Shown piece by piece: positions 1-13,000 of a DNA stretch of 64,000 nucleotides. The translations under genes were made by a program, and so were the position numbers. The notes under the pieces were generated by a model. The model saw only the letters and a program-made list of their open reading frames with translations, had not been told where the DNA came from and made no database searches. The stretch is from Codonopsis lanceolata (Eukaryota; Streptophyta; Magnoliopsida; Asterales; Campanulaceae): contig CM028377.1 in the NCBI GenBank assembly GCA_013146195.2, forward strand, positions 36,213,632 to 36,277,631, in the 5' to 3' direction. The number at the start of each line of letters is the position of its first letter. Position 1 is the stretch's first letter.

Positions 1-291
1 GAGGTGTGAGGTCAGGCCCCTTCCCTAAAATGCGTGAAAAACAAATTAGAATCTTAACAAAAAAATATTTAAAATAATTAACTAACATATTTCCTCCGTT
101 TTTGAAAAAAAATATTTTATTTGACCCAACATACAAATTACAAAAATATAATCAATTCTATTATATATATATTTTGATAATCTGTATTTTTTAAAGATAT
201 CCATGTGAGAGTAGCACTATCAAATGAAATAAAAATCACATCAAAAATAAAATAATAGAAATAACTTGATAACTTCTAAAAAAAAATAATA
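1..291. other. AT-rich intergenic DNA, nothing recognised
   Basis: Strongly AT-rich sequence with homopolymer runs. I see no open frame, RNA gene or repeat structure here. It precedes a Stowaway-like MITE and probably belongs to the distal upstream region of the TPR gene. Confidence 0.5.
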
Positions 292-546
292 CTCCATCCG
301 TCCCTAAATTATCGTGTTCCTTTTATTTTTCGTCTGTCTCAAAATAATTATCCAGTTTGAAACTTACCTTTTTAGAACATTACTTTTACCACTTTACCCT
401 TATTTTTTCACTCTACTTTAATTATAGGTCACGTACACGTGCTTTAAAGGAAACTACACATTAAATCAATATAAATAATTAAGTTAATTGTTTTTTTTAA
501 ACTATGCACCAAATCAATTAGGACGATTATTTTGAGATGGAAGGAT
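292..546. mobile_element. Stowaway-like MITE, copy 1
   Basis: A 255-bp non-coding element. Its left end starts CTCCATCCGTCCCTAAATTA and its right end is a degraded inverted copy, and both ends are flanked by TA (290-291 and 547-548). The CTCCCTCCGTCC terminal repeat with a TA target duplication is the hallmark of plant Stowaway elements (Tc1/mariner superfamily). The interior matches, in reverse orientation, the better-preserved copy at 46451-46706. The right terminal repeat has diverged, so this copy is older. It lies about 290 bp upstream of the TATA-like box of the TPR gene. Confidence 0.85.
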
Positions 547-830
547 TACTAAAGAGTTGACTTTTTTAAAAAATCTAAAAAAGAAGGATAAATATCTTTT
601 AAAAGAATAGTCCTAAGTATGAATGGAAAAAGAAACGTCACTTTTTGTCGTCATCATATTTCTTTCAACAATCCAATTTGTCTCTGACAAACATCCCAAA
701 AACAATGGGCTTTGCCAGAAACAAAAATTTTGTCGCCTAGCACAATACAATACAATGAATACATAACCAAAACTACTTATCAAATAAGCGAGGTAGCTTA
801 TCACCTACGACAGATTGCCTCCACCCTGTC

Positions 831-869
831 TTTATAACGCCGGCCCCAACACACACACACACACACACA
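831..869 (+). promoter_or_regulatory. Putative core promoter of the TPR gene
   Basis: A TATA-like TTTATAAC at 831-838 is followed by an (AC)n microsatellite at 849-868 and then by the sequence I assign to the non-coding first exon. The transcription start, around 860-875, is inferred from the spacing only. The CA/AC tract would fall at the start of the transcript. Confidence 0.4.
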
Positions 870-2776
870 GTGCTCAGAACTCAGAAGAGAGTGTTTCTAA
901 ACTAAGCATTCTTAAGGTAACCTTTAGAGCTGTTTTCTTCATGCTAATTTTGGGGGCAACTTTCTCTGTTCAATCTAATTCCATTGATTAATGTTGTTAA
1001 AAGAAAATTTAAACTTCCATTGACATGGATTGAAGATTGATCATTCAATCCAATCCAGTCCTGATTTCTGGTTTCGGGTTTTCTAACCCTTTTGGATAAT
1101 CTATCACTCAATTTCTTGATCTGGGTAATTCAGATACAGAGGCTCTCTCTCTGCTAGTTTTCCAGTTTTTTTTTTACTTTTTTTATGTCAGTAATTTTTT
1201 TAATCAATTTGATGGCTTGTTTCAGCTTATCGAATCTGATTTGTATGAGAGGTTTTGTGGGTTTTCGATGATTAGATCATTCGTTGTATGTTTGAATGTT
1301 GGTCAATCAATGCTTGGTTAAAAATTAAAATTTTAAACGTCTGTAATTTTTTCATGACTTGTTTCAGCTTATCGAATCTGATTCATATCAAGGTTTTTGT
1401 GGGTTTTCGATGATTAAATCATTCATTGTATGTTTGAATGTTGGTAAATCAATGCTTGGTAAAAAATTTAAATATCAGTAATTTTTTTTTTTTTTTCAAT
1501 TTCATGACTTGTTTGAGCTTATAGAATCTGATTCGTATCGAGGTTTTTGTGGGTTTTCGTCGATTAGATCATTCATTGGATGTTTGAATGTTGGTTAATC
1601 AATGCTTGGTTAATTTTTTTTTATGTCATTAATTATTTTTTTTCAATTTCATGACTTGTTTCAGGTCATCAAATCTGATTCGTAAAGAGGCTTTGAGGGT
1701 TTTGGTCGGTTTGATCATCTTTTGTAAGTTTGAATGTTGGTTAATCAATGCTTGGTTAATTTTTTAAATGTCAGTAAATTTTTTTTTTTTTTCAATTTCA
1801 TGACTTGTTTGAGCTTTTATAGAATCTGATTCGTATCGAGGTTTTTGTGGGTTTTCGTCGATTAGATCATTCATTGGATGTTTGAATGTTGGTTAATCAA
1901 TGCTTGGTTAATTTTTTTTTTTTTTATGTCAGTAATTTTTTTTTTTCAATTTCATGACTTGTTTCAGGTCATCAAATCTGATTCGTAAAGAGGCTTTGAG
2001 GGTTTTGGTCGGTTTGATCATCTTTTGTAAGTTTGAATGTTGGTTAATCAATGCTTGGTTAATTTTTTTGTGTCAGTAATTTTTTTTTTTTTTTGCAATT
2101 CCATGGCGTGTTTCAGTTAACAAATCTGATTCATATCAAGGTTTTGAGGGTTTTCGTCGATTTGATCATGTTTGAATGATGGTTAATCAATGCTTGATCA
2201 ATTTTTTTTTTTATGTCAGACTGTCAGTAAAGTTTTTTTTCAATTTCACGGCTGTTTCGGCCTATTCAATCTGATTCGTATCGAGGTTTTTGTGGGGTTT
2301 TCGTTGATTAGATGAATTTTAATTCAATGTATGTTTGAAAGTTGATTAATCAATGCTCAATCACTTATTCATTCTGATTATATGTATTTTTTTCTAATTT
2401 CAATTCTTAGTTCTTCATTGATGCTTATTTTTTTGTAGTTTACTAATGTCTATTCCCCTGTTTCCTCTGTTTTTTGATGAATAATCAATTTTGTGATTTT
2501 TCATGGTTTCATTCCAGCTTGATGCTTATGATTTCTGATTAGAAGACCCTTTTAACTCAGTCATTTGAGCTTCTGTGTACCCTGAACTGCTTGATAAAAT
2601 GAAATTCAATTTCTGATTCATTGCCTGTTTGTGTATTTAAATACAAGTAATTTATTGGTTTGGGAGGGTTAAGGAGGAAATCACTCTTCTTGTGGGGGTA
2701 CTGATCAATGAGATTCAATTTTCGACTTGTCGCTTGCTTATATATGTAAATGATTTGTAGGTTTGGAGCATCGAGA
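870..2776 (+). other. TPR 5' leader: non-coding exon 1, intron 1, start of exon 2
   Basis: Exon 1 ends at 916 in CTTAAG followed by GTAACC, a good donor. The next exon begins at 2761 after TTTGTAG and carries 16 leader bases before the ATG at 2777. Intron 1 is thus about 1,844 bp and lies wholly in the 5' UTR. Long first leader introns are common in plant housekeeping and regulatory genes and can raise expression. Here most of the intron is the tandem repeat described separately. The start of exon 1 is not defined by the sequence. Confidence 0.6.
1195..2350 (+). repeat. Tandem minisatellite in the 5' UTR intron, about 8 units of 145 bp
   Basis: A unit of roughly 140-155 bp repeats about eight times. 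Each unit has a 'catgacttgtttcagcttat' type segment, then 'aatctgattc', a GGGTTTTCG segment and 'tgtttgaatgttggt', and ends in a poly-T tract. Segment starts fall near 1205, 1349, 1498, 1640, 1795, 1945, 2092 and 2238. Units 3+4 are almost identical to units 5+6, so a dimer of about 300 bp was duplicated most recently. The outer units are more diverged, which fits growth from the middle. Confidence 0.9.
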
Positions 2777-5700
2777 ATGGCTACCGATGGGTTGTCACTT
2801 AGCAAAGAGCTTGTGTTCCTAATCTTACAGTTTTGTAGGGAGGAAGACCTACACATGACTGGTCATATGTAAGGTTCTTCTCTTGGTGTGATTTTTACGA
2901 ATTTTAGTTAGGGTGGTTCTCATTTTGTTTTCTTTGTGTTTTTATCATTTCGTAACTAGGCTTGAGCGAGAAACGGGCATTTTCTTTGACCTGAAGTATT
3001 TTGGTGGACTGGTGGTTGCTGGTGATTGGGATGAGGCTGAGCATTATCTTTCGGGCTTCATGGGTGTCCAAGATGACAAGTTCTCAACCAAGATATATTT
3101 TGAAATTAGAAAACAGAAATATCTCGAGGCACTTGATGAGTAAGCTCTTTGATTTTTGTTCGTTTCAACAACTCTTATATTCGTCTTCTAAGTTCTGTGT
3201 AATTGACAATGTGAGATATGTAAAACTGGATTTTTTGATAGCTCAAATGGTGCAAAGGCATTAGAGATACTAGCGAAAGATCTAAAAGTGTTCGCTTCAT
3301 CGAATCCAGAGCTATATGATGAGATGACTCGTCTCTTGACTTTAGAGAATTTCAGGTATGAATATAGATATCGTGCCACTGAATTTTTGTACCGGAACTT
3401 GCAATATCCTTTACTAATATCAATTCATGTGGAATCAACAGGACTCATAGCTTACTCTCCTCGTATGGAGACGCATTTTCTGCTAGAAAAGTATTGATGA
3501 CTGTACTCAAAACTCTCATAGAGGCAAGCCCTCTTCTCCGTAACAAATTAAAATTTCCAGAAATCAACACATCAAGGTTACGGCGTCTCATCAACCAGAG
3601 GTATTCTTTGGCTGCTCACTTTTGTTTTTCCATTCAGCTGATTCGGTTAACTAAGTTTTGTCGTGGTTTGGGATAATAGAGGTGAACTGATAAATTTTGC
3701 ATAAAGCAGTTTGAATTGGCAGCATTCACTGTGCAGAAATCCTCAGTCAGAGCCCGATATAAGCACCATTTTTGAAGATCACGTGTGTTCATTGCCTGAT
3801 CATCCCTTAAGTCAATTACTTAACAGGGACATGCTGGTAGAATTCTTTCCATATGCTTACCTTCTGAAAGATTGACAAATCATTATTTTTCTTATGATGC
3901 TTGATTTTTATGTCTTCAGCCTTCTCATGCCATTCCAGCATTAGTATCACCTCTGTATTTCGGGCAGACTTCTAGAAATGAACCTGTACCTGTACCTCTT
4001 GATGGACCCATGAATATTAGTCCACCAGCCAACCCAGGAAGTAAGTTTTACTTTCTAGTTCCATATTAGGCTGTGTTTTGAACCTCGCAATCCATGCTGT
4101 GACATTGGAAAACCGAACAAACAACTTTTGTCGCTTTTATGCCAACGTGGTTCCCTTTCCAGTTCCAACGCATGGATTCCATGCTCCATAACTCAACCTT
4201 ATGATGCTTTCTAGGCTCCCATTTTATCAACTTCACTCACCTCATGTATGAAACTGTGTATTCGCAGATGCAACTGTGGAACGCATCAATGATAATTCTG
4301 ATGGTGTACTCAAATCTTCTCGGAGTTCTTCAATGGTGAAGTAGATCCACACCCAGTCTCTTAAATTCTACTTCCTAACCGCTTTCATAATTTTCACTTC
4401 AGTTATTTTGGTGTTCAAGTCCGAACAAGTAACAACTCATTATTCATTTCATTGGGGAACTATGTTCTTCTGTAATTTTACTTTCTTGCATTTTTCCAGG
4501 TAGGAAGGCTTGGCACAGCTTTACCTCAAAGTCAGAGTTTTCCATTCAATATTGCTGATGAATTTCCCAAGACTGTTGGACGGATATTCGACCTGGGCTC
4601 TTTTCCGACAAGCATGGATTTTCACCCTGTTGAACAAACTATTTTACTAGGTTCACTTACATTAACCTACACTTTCATGCATATACGATGATTTTCTGTA
4701 TGCCGAGCACAAATTAACTCATGACCACTGTTATATAATCCTTAGTTGGAACCAATGTTGGGGATATAGAGTTGCGAGAAGTCATCTCTGGGAGAAAACT
4801 GCTTGTAAGAAAATTTGGCGTTTGGAATATGGACGCAAAGGCAATGTCATTCTTGGTAATAACATTAGTACTCTCTCACTGTTGGTATCATTTTATTGCT
4901 GTTGCATCTAATATATATCCAACAATATTCAGGCAAATCTTGTCAAAGACCCACACATCTCCGTTAATCGTACATTGTGGAGCACTGATGGCTCATTTTT
5001 CGGTATGTTCACTGACGATCATACACCCCTAGTTTCAAAATTCTAGCTATTTTTGAACCGGGAAATTGATTATGTTTACTAAACAGGGATTGCCTTCTCA
5101 AAGCAAATTGTACAGTTATATTCTTATGTCAATGCCAGTAATTTTCATAAACAGATCGAGGTACGTGTAAACTAGTTTCTTATCTTGCTGTAATATTAAG
5201 GCACGAGTTTTCTTCTAGTAGTGACTTTCTTATGTTCAGATTGACGCTCATGTTGGCGGAGTAAATGATCTTGCATTCTCAAAGCCATATGAGAAACAGT
5301 TGATCATCACATGTGGCGATGACAGGTTGATTAAGGTTGGTCAGTATATATGTTTAAAGGCAAAAACTTAGGAAATACTATGTTATAGGTATTTTTTGTA
5401 AGAGGGATCTCCATACCCGATCCACCGTGTGTCGGTGGGTTGAGTGGTGAGAGAGTGAGACTCCGTCTTACGAATTACGATCTGCAAGACGGTCTCACAA
5501 GACACCTACTCATGTTTAAATAGGTTAAATTGCAAGTGTTTGATGAATTATTGTCTTCTAATTTTGATGTAAGGTGTGGGATGTGATTAGCGGTGTCCTA
5601 CAATACACGTTTGATGGTCATGGGGGTCCTCTTTATTCTTTATGTGCTCATGCAAAAGAAGGAATTAGTGTAAGAGCTCCTCACTGCAAATCACTTTGTT

Positions 5701-7019
5701 CTTCTGAGGTACATTTTTGTGTATGCCTTGCTAATTCATATATGGCTTCGTGTTGTAGTTTCTATTTTCAGCCTCCACGAATGGCGAGATAAATGCATGG
5801 TTATTTGATAATGAGGGCCCGAGGATCAGCCACGAGACACCTGCTCACTGTTGCGTGAGAATGGCTTATACCGCAGATAGTAAAAGGTGATTTTCAGACA
5901 CTCTGTACTCTGTAGGTCTTGATGGTTAATATACATAGCAAACTAAAATTCAGCATCACCTTGATAGGCTTTTTTCATGTGGGACCAACAAAAATGGCGA
6001 ATCGCGGATAGTTGAGTGGAATGAAAGCGAGGGTTCCGTGATGCGAACCTATCTAGGACTTAGCAAATGTTCCTCTGGCGATATTGTGAAATTTGATATT
6101 AGCAAAAGCAAGTTTTTGGCTGCTGGAGACGAACACTTGATCAAAGTTTGGCATATAGATAACATTGGAGTTTTGACAGCTATTGATGCAGATGGAGACT
6201 TGCCAGTATGTGATTTTTCCCAAGCATTTTCTTAATCTTGTCATTTTCAATATTCTTTCAAGTGCAAGTCGTATTTTCCCTTGAATTTTAGTCCAATATT
6301 TGGATTAAAATACTGATTTTATTTTCTTATCCACTCGTTTTCTTGTTAAAGGAAACTCCAAACATTTGTTTCAACACGGAAGGGACGTTCTTGGCTGTTT
6401 GTGCGAATCAAAATCGCATCAAAATCCTCGCAAACAATGACGGTCTTCAGCTGCTGAAAACTCCTACTCCTTCTGCCAATGACTTCAGGGATGTTGCAGA
6501 AACTTCAGAAAAGGTAAGAATACGAACCTTCTTCCATTTCCTTCCAAATAAAAGTAGCTAGCCAATATTCGTAATTTTCTTGCAGCTTGCAATTCCTCAA
6601 ATGCCAACTGTTACTGTTCCTACAAATGAAGGTTTTGTTGTAACGAGCAACTCTGGACAGGTTTCTTTTCTATTGATGCTATTTTCCCATCTTGAATCAT
6701 CAGAAGCATTTTCTAATCTCATGTTTCTTGCTATATTGCATCGCTTGTTTAAGATATTGAATGAAAAATATTGTGTTAAATACTCCAAAGACTCCTGCTG
6801 GAGGAACATACTGAATCTTACATGCTGTTCTAGAATGAAAATGTGGAAGATACTGATGATTCGGATGATACGGATGATTCGGATGATACGGATGACGAGG
6901 AGCCCGAATCACCTGCAATAATCGATGAAGAATCTGACATGCGGGTCTGCTCTGTTGTTGATGCACCTTCACAGTGCAATTCCATCAAACTCCCGTCGTC
7001 TGAAGGGACGACCAAAGAG
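2777..7019 (+). CDS. TPR: TPR exons 2-19: LisH-CTLH domain, linker, first WD40 block, acidic linker
   Basis: The ATG at 2777 gives MATDGLSLSKELVFLILQF, the expected TOPLESS start. LisH is about residues 6-38, CTLH 39-97 and the CRA-type region to about 190, ending in the conserved RLINQSLNWQH segment that surrounds the tpl-1 site in Arabidopsis. The next stretch, residues 225-310, is a short Pro/Ser-rich linker, shorter than in TPL. WD40 repeats run from about 310 to 685 and include TNVGDIELREV, IDAHVGGVNDLAF, CGDDRLIKVWDV and VEWNESEGSV. Exon 19 (688-749) is unusual: it opens with a run of Asp/Thr/Ser-Asp repeats. In exon 15 the acceptor is TTGTAG at 5753-5758; the later TTTTCAG would give an immediate stop. 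Confidence 0.92.
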
Positions 7020-10000
7020 GTTTGTTTTCATCTGTCTATTTGAATGTTGACTCTGCTGTATTTCAATGGTTTCACACACTTCTTCACCAAGAATATGAAT
7101 CATGTGTCAAAATTGAGTAGTGAGGTGATGCTCTAGTATTCAAAGTCTTCTCCCTCATAAGGCTAGTTTTTGAATGATTTCCCGTGGATTCTAACTCATC
7201 ATTTTCTGCAAAAATCCTGAACGTGTTTGAATGAAATGTAACGTTGATTCTGAGTCCCCTCACTTTAGGATAGAAACATCATGGTATCTTTTGAGAAAAA
7301 TATAAGCAAACCTGGTATGATCATCAAATGCTTTGGTGAGAAAACAACTAACTGTTTATCAGTTGGGATAAACAAAATATAAATGTGACCCTTTTCAACA
7401 CGATCTCTGATAAAGTATTGTCTCACTTCAGAATTTTTGGTCCTTGAATGCAGCACAAGATTGTCTGTTATGGTTTTGGACTTATAACAACATGACAATT
7501 AATAGGAATGTTAGAAACTTGTCATAGGTGCCTTTGAGGTACTCTGAATTCTCTTCACTGGTTTGAGGTGTGATTCCATAGCATTTTCTTGAAATCTAGC
7601 ACAAAGACAATGAATAAATATGATGTCAAGTCTAGCTACTAGCTGTTACACATAATAAAAATCCAATGTGACCTCTGTATATACATTGTTATATTAGCAG
7701 GATTTCCATCTGGATCTGCATTATGGTTAGTACTAGTAGAGAGAGAAGTGTTGGGAGGCTTCGGCAGATCTGATGTCAATTTTCTTTAACATGTCTCTCG
7801 TACTTTGCTTGATTCATAAAGATGCCTCCTTTCATTTGTTTAACAAGGAACCCGAGAAAGAAAGCTAATTCTCCCATCATAACCATTTCAAACTTTTCTT
7901 GCGCGATAACATAAATTTAAAAAAGAATAATGTTATCACCTACGTTCTTGCCGAACAAGGTGCCTTTTAGTGATACATGTTTCCTCAAGATAGCTTATTA
8001 AAGTTTCGTACCATGCTCTATGTCTTTGAGATGTTTCAATTATATTTCTGCTTTGTCGAGCTTATAGACGTGTATTTGTAAACTGAGTTGAGAATAAGCC
8101 TCAGGGTTGACCATCGTATACTTTTTATTTGCTACACCATTTAGAAATGAACTGTTGACATTCGTCTGATACATTTGAACTTTGTTGATGCAGCATATAG
8201 GCTAAACCCTAGTCATATGGCCTCGAGTTTAGCGACAGGAGCACATATATCATCACAATCAAATCTTTGCTCTTTTCTATAAACTTGAGCTTCTAGCCTA
8301 GCTTTATTTCTGAGAACAATACATTTTTCATCCGTCTTGCTTCTGGATACCAATTTTTGTGCAAGTTTATGCACAATATTTCCAAATTTTGTTTCGTTCA
8401 AACTATTCTCTAGTTCTTTTTATGTAGCTTCAATCTGTTCTGAATTATCAAGAGTTAGTTTCATTTATCTTCTTTGTCTCAATTGTGAAACACCCAACAT
8501 TCATAGCTTCACAAATTGTGGAACTCCTTGTTTGAACTCCTTTTGATAAGTCACCAACATGAGTTTTACGGGATGACCCTTTTTGTAAGGAATGGTTGGA
8601 TGCAGATTGGTTCTTAATGTGACTATTGGTTGAATATTGGGAATATCTTGGATTTTTATTTATAAAAGGTTGGAAGTGACATAAACCTACCCAACCTTTA
8701 TTATTATTGTATAAATCCTTTGAAATACTACAAACTATTTGGATAGAGTCATTCCACTAGAAAAAGGTGCCTCTTGAACAACAATGGTGCCTCTAGTAAG
8801 ATTTGAACACCCGACTTCTTCGTTGAGAAAAGAGGGGAGAACTAGTTGAACTAGAACTTGTTGGTGGATGCTTATGGTGAGGCTTGAATTGAGTCTTTTG
8901 GCTAAAACAACAAAGGTGCCTCTAGTAACTAGTGAGGTTTGAACACTTGATATCTCCACTGAGAGAAGTGGATAGTACTAGTTGAGCTTTAGCTCATTGG
9001 TGAATATTTGGGCTATTATGAACATCGGTGTTAAGTAAATCAGAAATAAATTGTCTGATGGTTGATAGCCTGAAAGAATAATTTGAACGAATAGTTTGAA
9101 GGAAAAGAGTATAATTGTGGATGGATGATGAAGATTGTTCATCACCTCTTTATATATGCCTTAAGAAAAACACAACCTAATTGTGATTAAGACTCTTAAT
9201 CCATATCAATAAAAGAAACATATTACAACTAGGATTAACTTGCTTGACCTTCTCTGGTCACTCTTTGGATTTGAGACATATTTAAACAAATCTCCATTTT
9301 GGCTCATATTCCATCAAATGTCTACATCCTCATTGTTTTTTACCCATGCACAACACCCGACTTCTTCATTGAGAGAAGAGGGGATAACTAGTTGAACTAG
9401 AACTCATTGGTGGATGCTTATGGTGAGGCTTGAATAGAGTCATTTGGCTAAAACAACGAAGGTGCCTCTAGTAACTAGTGAGGTTTGAACACTTGACATC
9501 TCCACTGAGAGAAGTGGATAGTACTAGTTGAGCTTTAGCTCATTGGTGAATATTTGGGCTATTATGAACATCGGTGTTTAGTAAATCAGAAATAAATTGC
9601 CTGATCGTTGATAGCCTGGAAGAATAATTTGAACGAATAGTTTAAAGGAAAAGAGCATAATTGTGGATGGATGATGAAATTTGATTGAGAGCTTATGGAG
9701 ATTGTTCATCACCTCTTTATATATGCCTTAAGAAAAACACAACCTAATTGTGATTAAGACTCTTAATCCATATCAATAAAAGAAACATATTACAACTAGG
9801 ATTAACTTGCTTGACCTTCTCCGGTCACTCTTTGGATTTGAGACATATTTTTAACAAATCTCCATCTTGGCTCAAATTCCATCAAATGTCTACATCTTCA
9901 TTGTTTTTACCCATGCACAACACCATGGGTGCCTAGAATTGATCTCGACCACACGAGTCGAAAACAGCTCTTGAACTCACTCCATGAAATACTACTAAAC

Positions 10001-13000
10001 CAAATACTTCTTAATTCTTCACACATGACATCTTCAATTTGCAACATAGCATGAGCCCCACCTTGTGACACTCCCTAGTGGTAAATACAAGTTTCCATTT
10101 TCGTTTCCACCCATGACAAAACAACCACGACAAAAGATTTTCATTTTCCATCACGAACTTTGTAATTTCAACTTTTCTTATCCAAGGAACCGAAATAAAA
10201 TAAATTCATCTTCAAGCTAGGAATATGACGAACTTCAATTGGCATTTTCACTCCAGCTTGAGTCTTAATATTGATTATTCCTGTTGTGCACAGTGGAATA
10301 CTTTTTCAAACAATTGACAGAGTATACACAAGATCAATCACAAAAGAAGAGAGAGAAAGAGATTGGGGCAAACGGACTATCGAAATTTTATTAGAGCCAA
10401 CCTTGAAAACGTTTTAGGGATACAACTATTTATATGGATACAATAGAAACCCTAAAACCCTTAAAAGAAAAAACTGACAAGCAGCAAAAAAGGGCAAAAC
10501 TAGACTAGGCGGTCACCTAGTCCATGACACTTGGTGATCGCGTATTTTACATAAGCTCGGTTCGAAACAATATGTTGATTATGTAGAAGAAGAAGAAGAG
10601 AAGAGTTGGAGAAGCCGTAACCTAATTACGGTTAGGCAGAGAAATATATATATGTTTGTGATAAAACATGTTACACCAAGACCCCCAAACATATACCTTA
10701 TACCAACTAAACCCTCACTACTTCTAACACTCCCCCTCAAGCTGGAGCATAAATGTTATGCATGCCCAGCTTGTTACAAATATATCTTCTTCTTGTGCCA
10801 TTTAAAGACTTCGTGAAAATATCTGCTAGTTGATCGCCAGTCGGATCAAAACTCGTGGAAATTATTTTCTCTTGAAGTTTCTCACGAACAAAGTGACAAT
10901 CAAGCTCAATATGCTTTGTTCGTTCATGAAACACATGATTAGATGCAATATGAATAGCTGCTTGGTTGTCACACCACAACTGCATAGGCATTGGATTACT
11001 GATACCGATCTCCCCAAGTAACTGACGAATCCACACTAACTCGCATGTAGCATGAGCCATAGCCCTGTATTCTAATTTAGCACTTGATCTTGACACAACC
11101 GATTGTTTCTTACTCTTCCAAGAAACCAAGTTACCCCCAACGAACACGCAATATCCGTAAGTAGATCTCTTATCCGGGGATCCCGCCCAATCCGCATCAA
11201 GAAACCCTTCTACTCTCATATGTCCATGATCTCGATATAGTATGCCTAGCCCTGGAGCTCTCTTAAGATACCGAAGAATCTTAACAGTAGCCTCCCAATG
11301 TGTACTCTGCGGAGAGGACAAAAACCGACTTACTACACTAACTGCAAATGCAATATCTTGTCTCGTCACAAAGAAGATAGTTCAATTTCCCAACAAGCCG
11401 CCGATATTTCTCCGGATCGAAAGCTTTCACCCCCTTTGTAAGTTTCAGATTCGGATCCATAGGAGTCTCGAAGGCTTCGCTCCCAACATGCCTGCCTCAC
11501 TTAACAAGTCACACACATACTTTCTCTGGGACAAGAAGATGCCTTGCTTGCACCGAGCAACCTCAATCCCTAGAAAGTATCTCAAATTACCGAGATCCTT
11601 CGCTTGAAACTTTTCTCGAAGGAACCGCTTTAGTGCACTAATACTGCGCACTATCACTTCCCGTGATGACAATATCATCCACATAAACAACCAAGTAAAA
11701 TGATTCCTTCACCCCTGGCACGGATAGAATACGGAGTGATCACTCGACATCTCATAAGCCCGAACTCAAGCACTACCTCACTAAATCTCCCAAACCACAC
11801 ACGTGGAGATTGTTTTAACCCGTATAATGACCGCTTCAGTCTGCAAACCAACCTGCACTCCCTCGAGCAACAAACCCCTGAGGTTGCTCCATGTAAACCT
11901 CCTCGTAAATCACCATGAAGGAATGCATTTTTGACATCCAATTGATAAAGAGGCCAATAAGAAGAGGCAGCAAGAGAGATAAGTAAACAAACAGAGGCAA
12001 GCTTAGCAACTGGAGAAAAAGTGTTCGTATAATCAACCCCATATGTCTGAGCATACCCCTTTGCAACAAGGCGAGCCAAAGAACCATCCAGGTTGACCTT
12101 AACAACATAGACCCATTTGCACCCAATAGTATGTTTACCTGATGGCAATGGAACCAAATCCCAAGTTTGATTGAGCGTAAGGGCAGTCATTTCCTCGTCC
12201 ATAGCTGCCTTCCAGCCAGGATGACCCACTGCTTCAGACACAGACTTACGAAGAGAATGAGACTCAAGGACACTAACAAAGGCACAAAGATCAGGAGACA
12301 AACCATCATAACTAACAAAGTTAGAAATAGGATGTAACGTACAACTACGTTTACCTTTTCTAAGGGCAACATGAATATCAAGATCAGAAGGTACCTCTAC
12401 GGAAGCTGGATCGGGCGACGATGGTAGGACGGACTCAGCAGGAGCAGGAGGCATATTCCCTTGAGAGCATGTGCGTCGGGTGTAAACCTGTTGAATAGGA
12501 GGACGAGGTAGATCACGGGAAGGGAAAGAAGTGGACTCCACAACCCGATAGAGTAGAAAATCATCATCGGGAACAAACTCAACAGGTGGAATATTCGATG
12601 TAGGGTAGAAGGACACCGACTCATGAAAAGAAACATCAGTAGAAACCAAATATCGATTCAAGTCAGGAGAGAAGCATCGATATCCTTTCTGAGTACGAGA
12701 ATAACCCAAAAAGATACACTTGAGTGCCTTAGGATCTAACTTGGTGACATTAGGACGATGATCACGAACAAAGGCGACGCACCCGAATATCCTAGGAGAC
12801 ACCGGGAATAGAGACTCCGAAGGAAACAAGACTTGATGAGGGATCGCTCCGAAGAAAGATGGCATACGGTTGATAAGATGACAAGCAGTTAACACAACAT
12901 CTACCCAAAAAGGTTTAGGAACATGCATCTGAAACGAAAGCGCACGAGCAACCTCAAGGAGGTGACGATTTTTTCTCTCAGCAACACCATTTTGCTGAGG

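Noticed and set aside
1195..2350. CRISPR array
   Set aside because: The repeats are long, directly adjacent, degenerate and lie in a plant leader intron; there are no unique spacers of uniform size.
5761..5771. Alternative acceptor TTTTCAG for TPR exon 15
   Set aside because: Using it gives a stop within seven codons and removes the conserved FLFSAS strand; the earlier TTGTAG at 5758 keeps the frame.
6580..6972. Separate small genes in the 6.6-7.0 kb region
   Set aside because: They are out-of-frame shadows of TPR exons 18-19 and of the acidic repeat.
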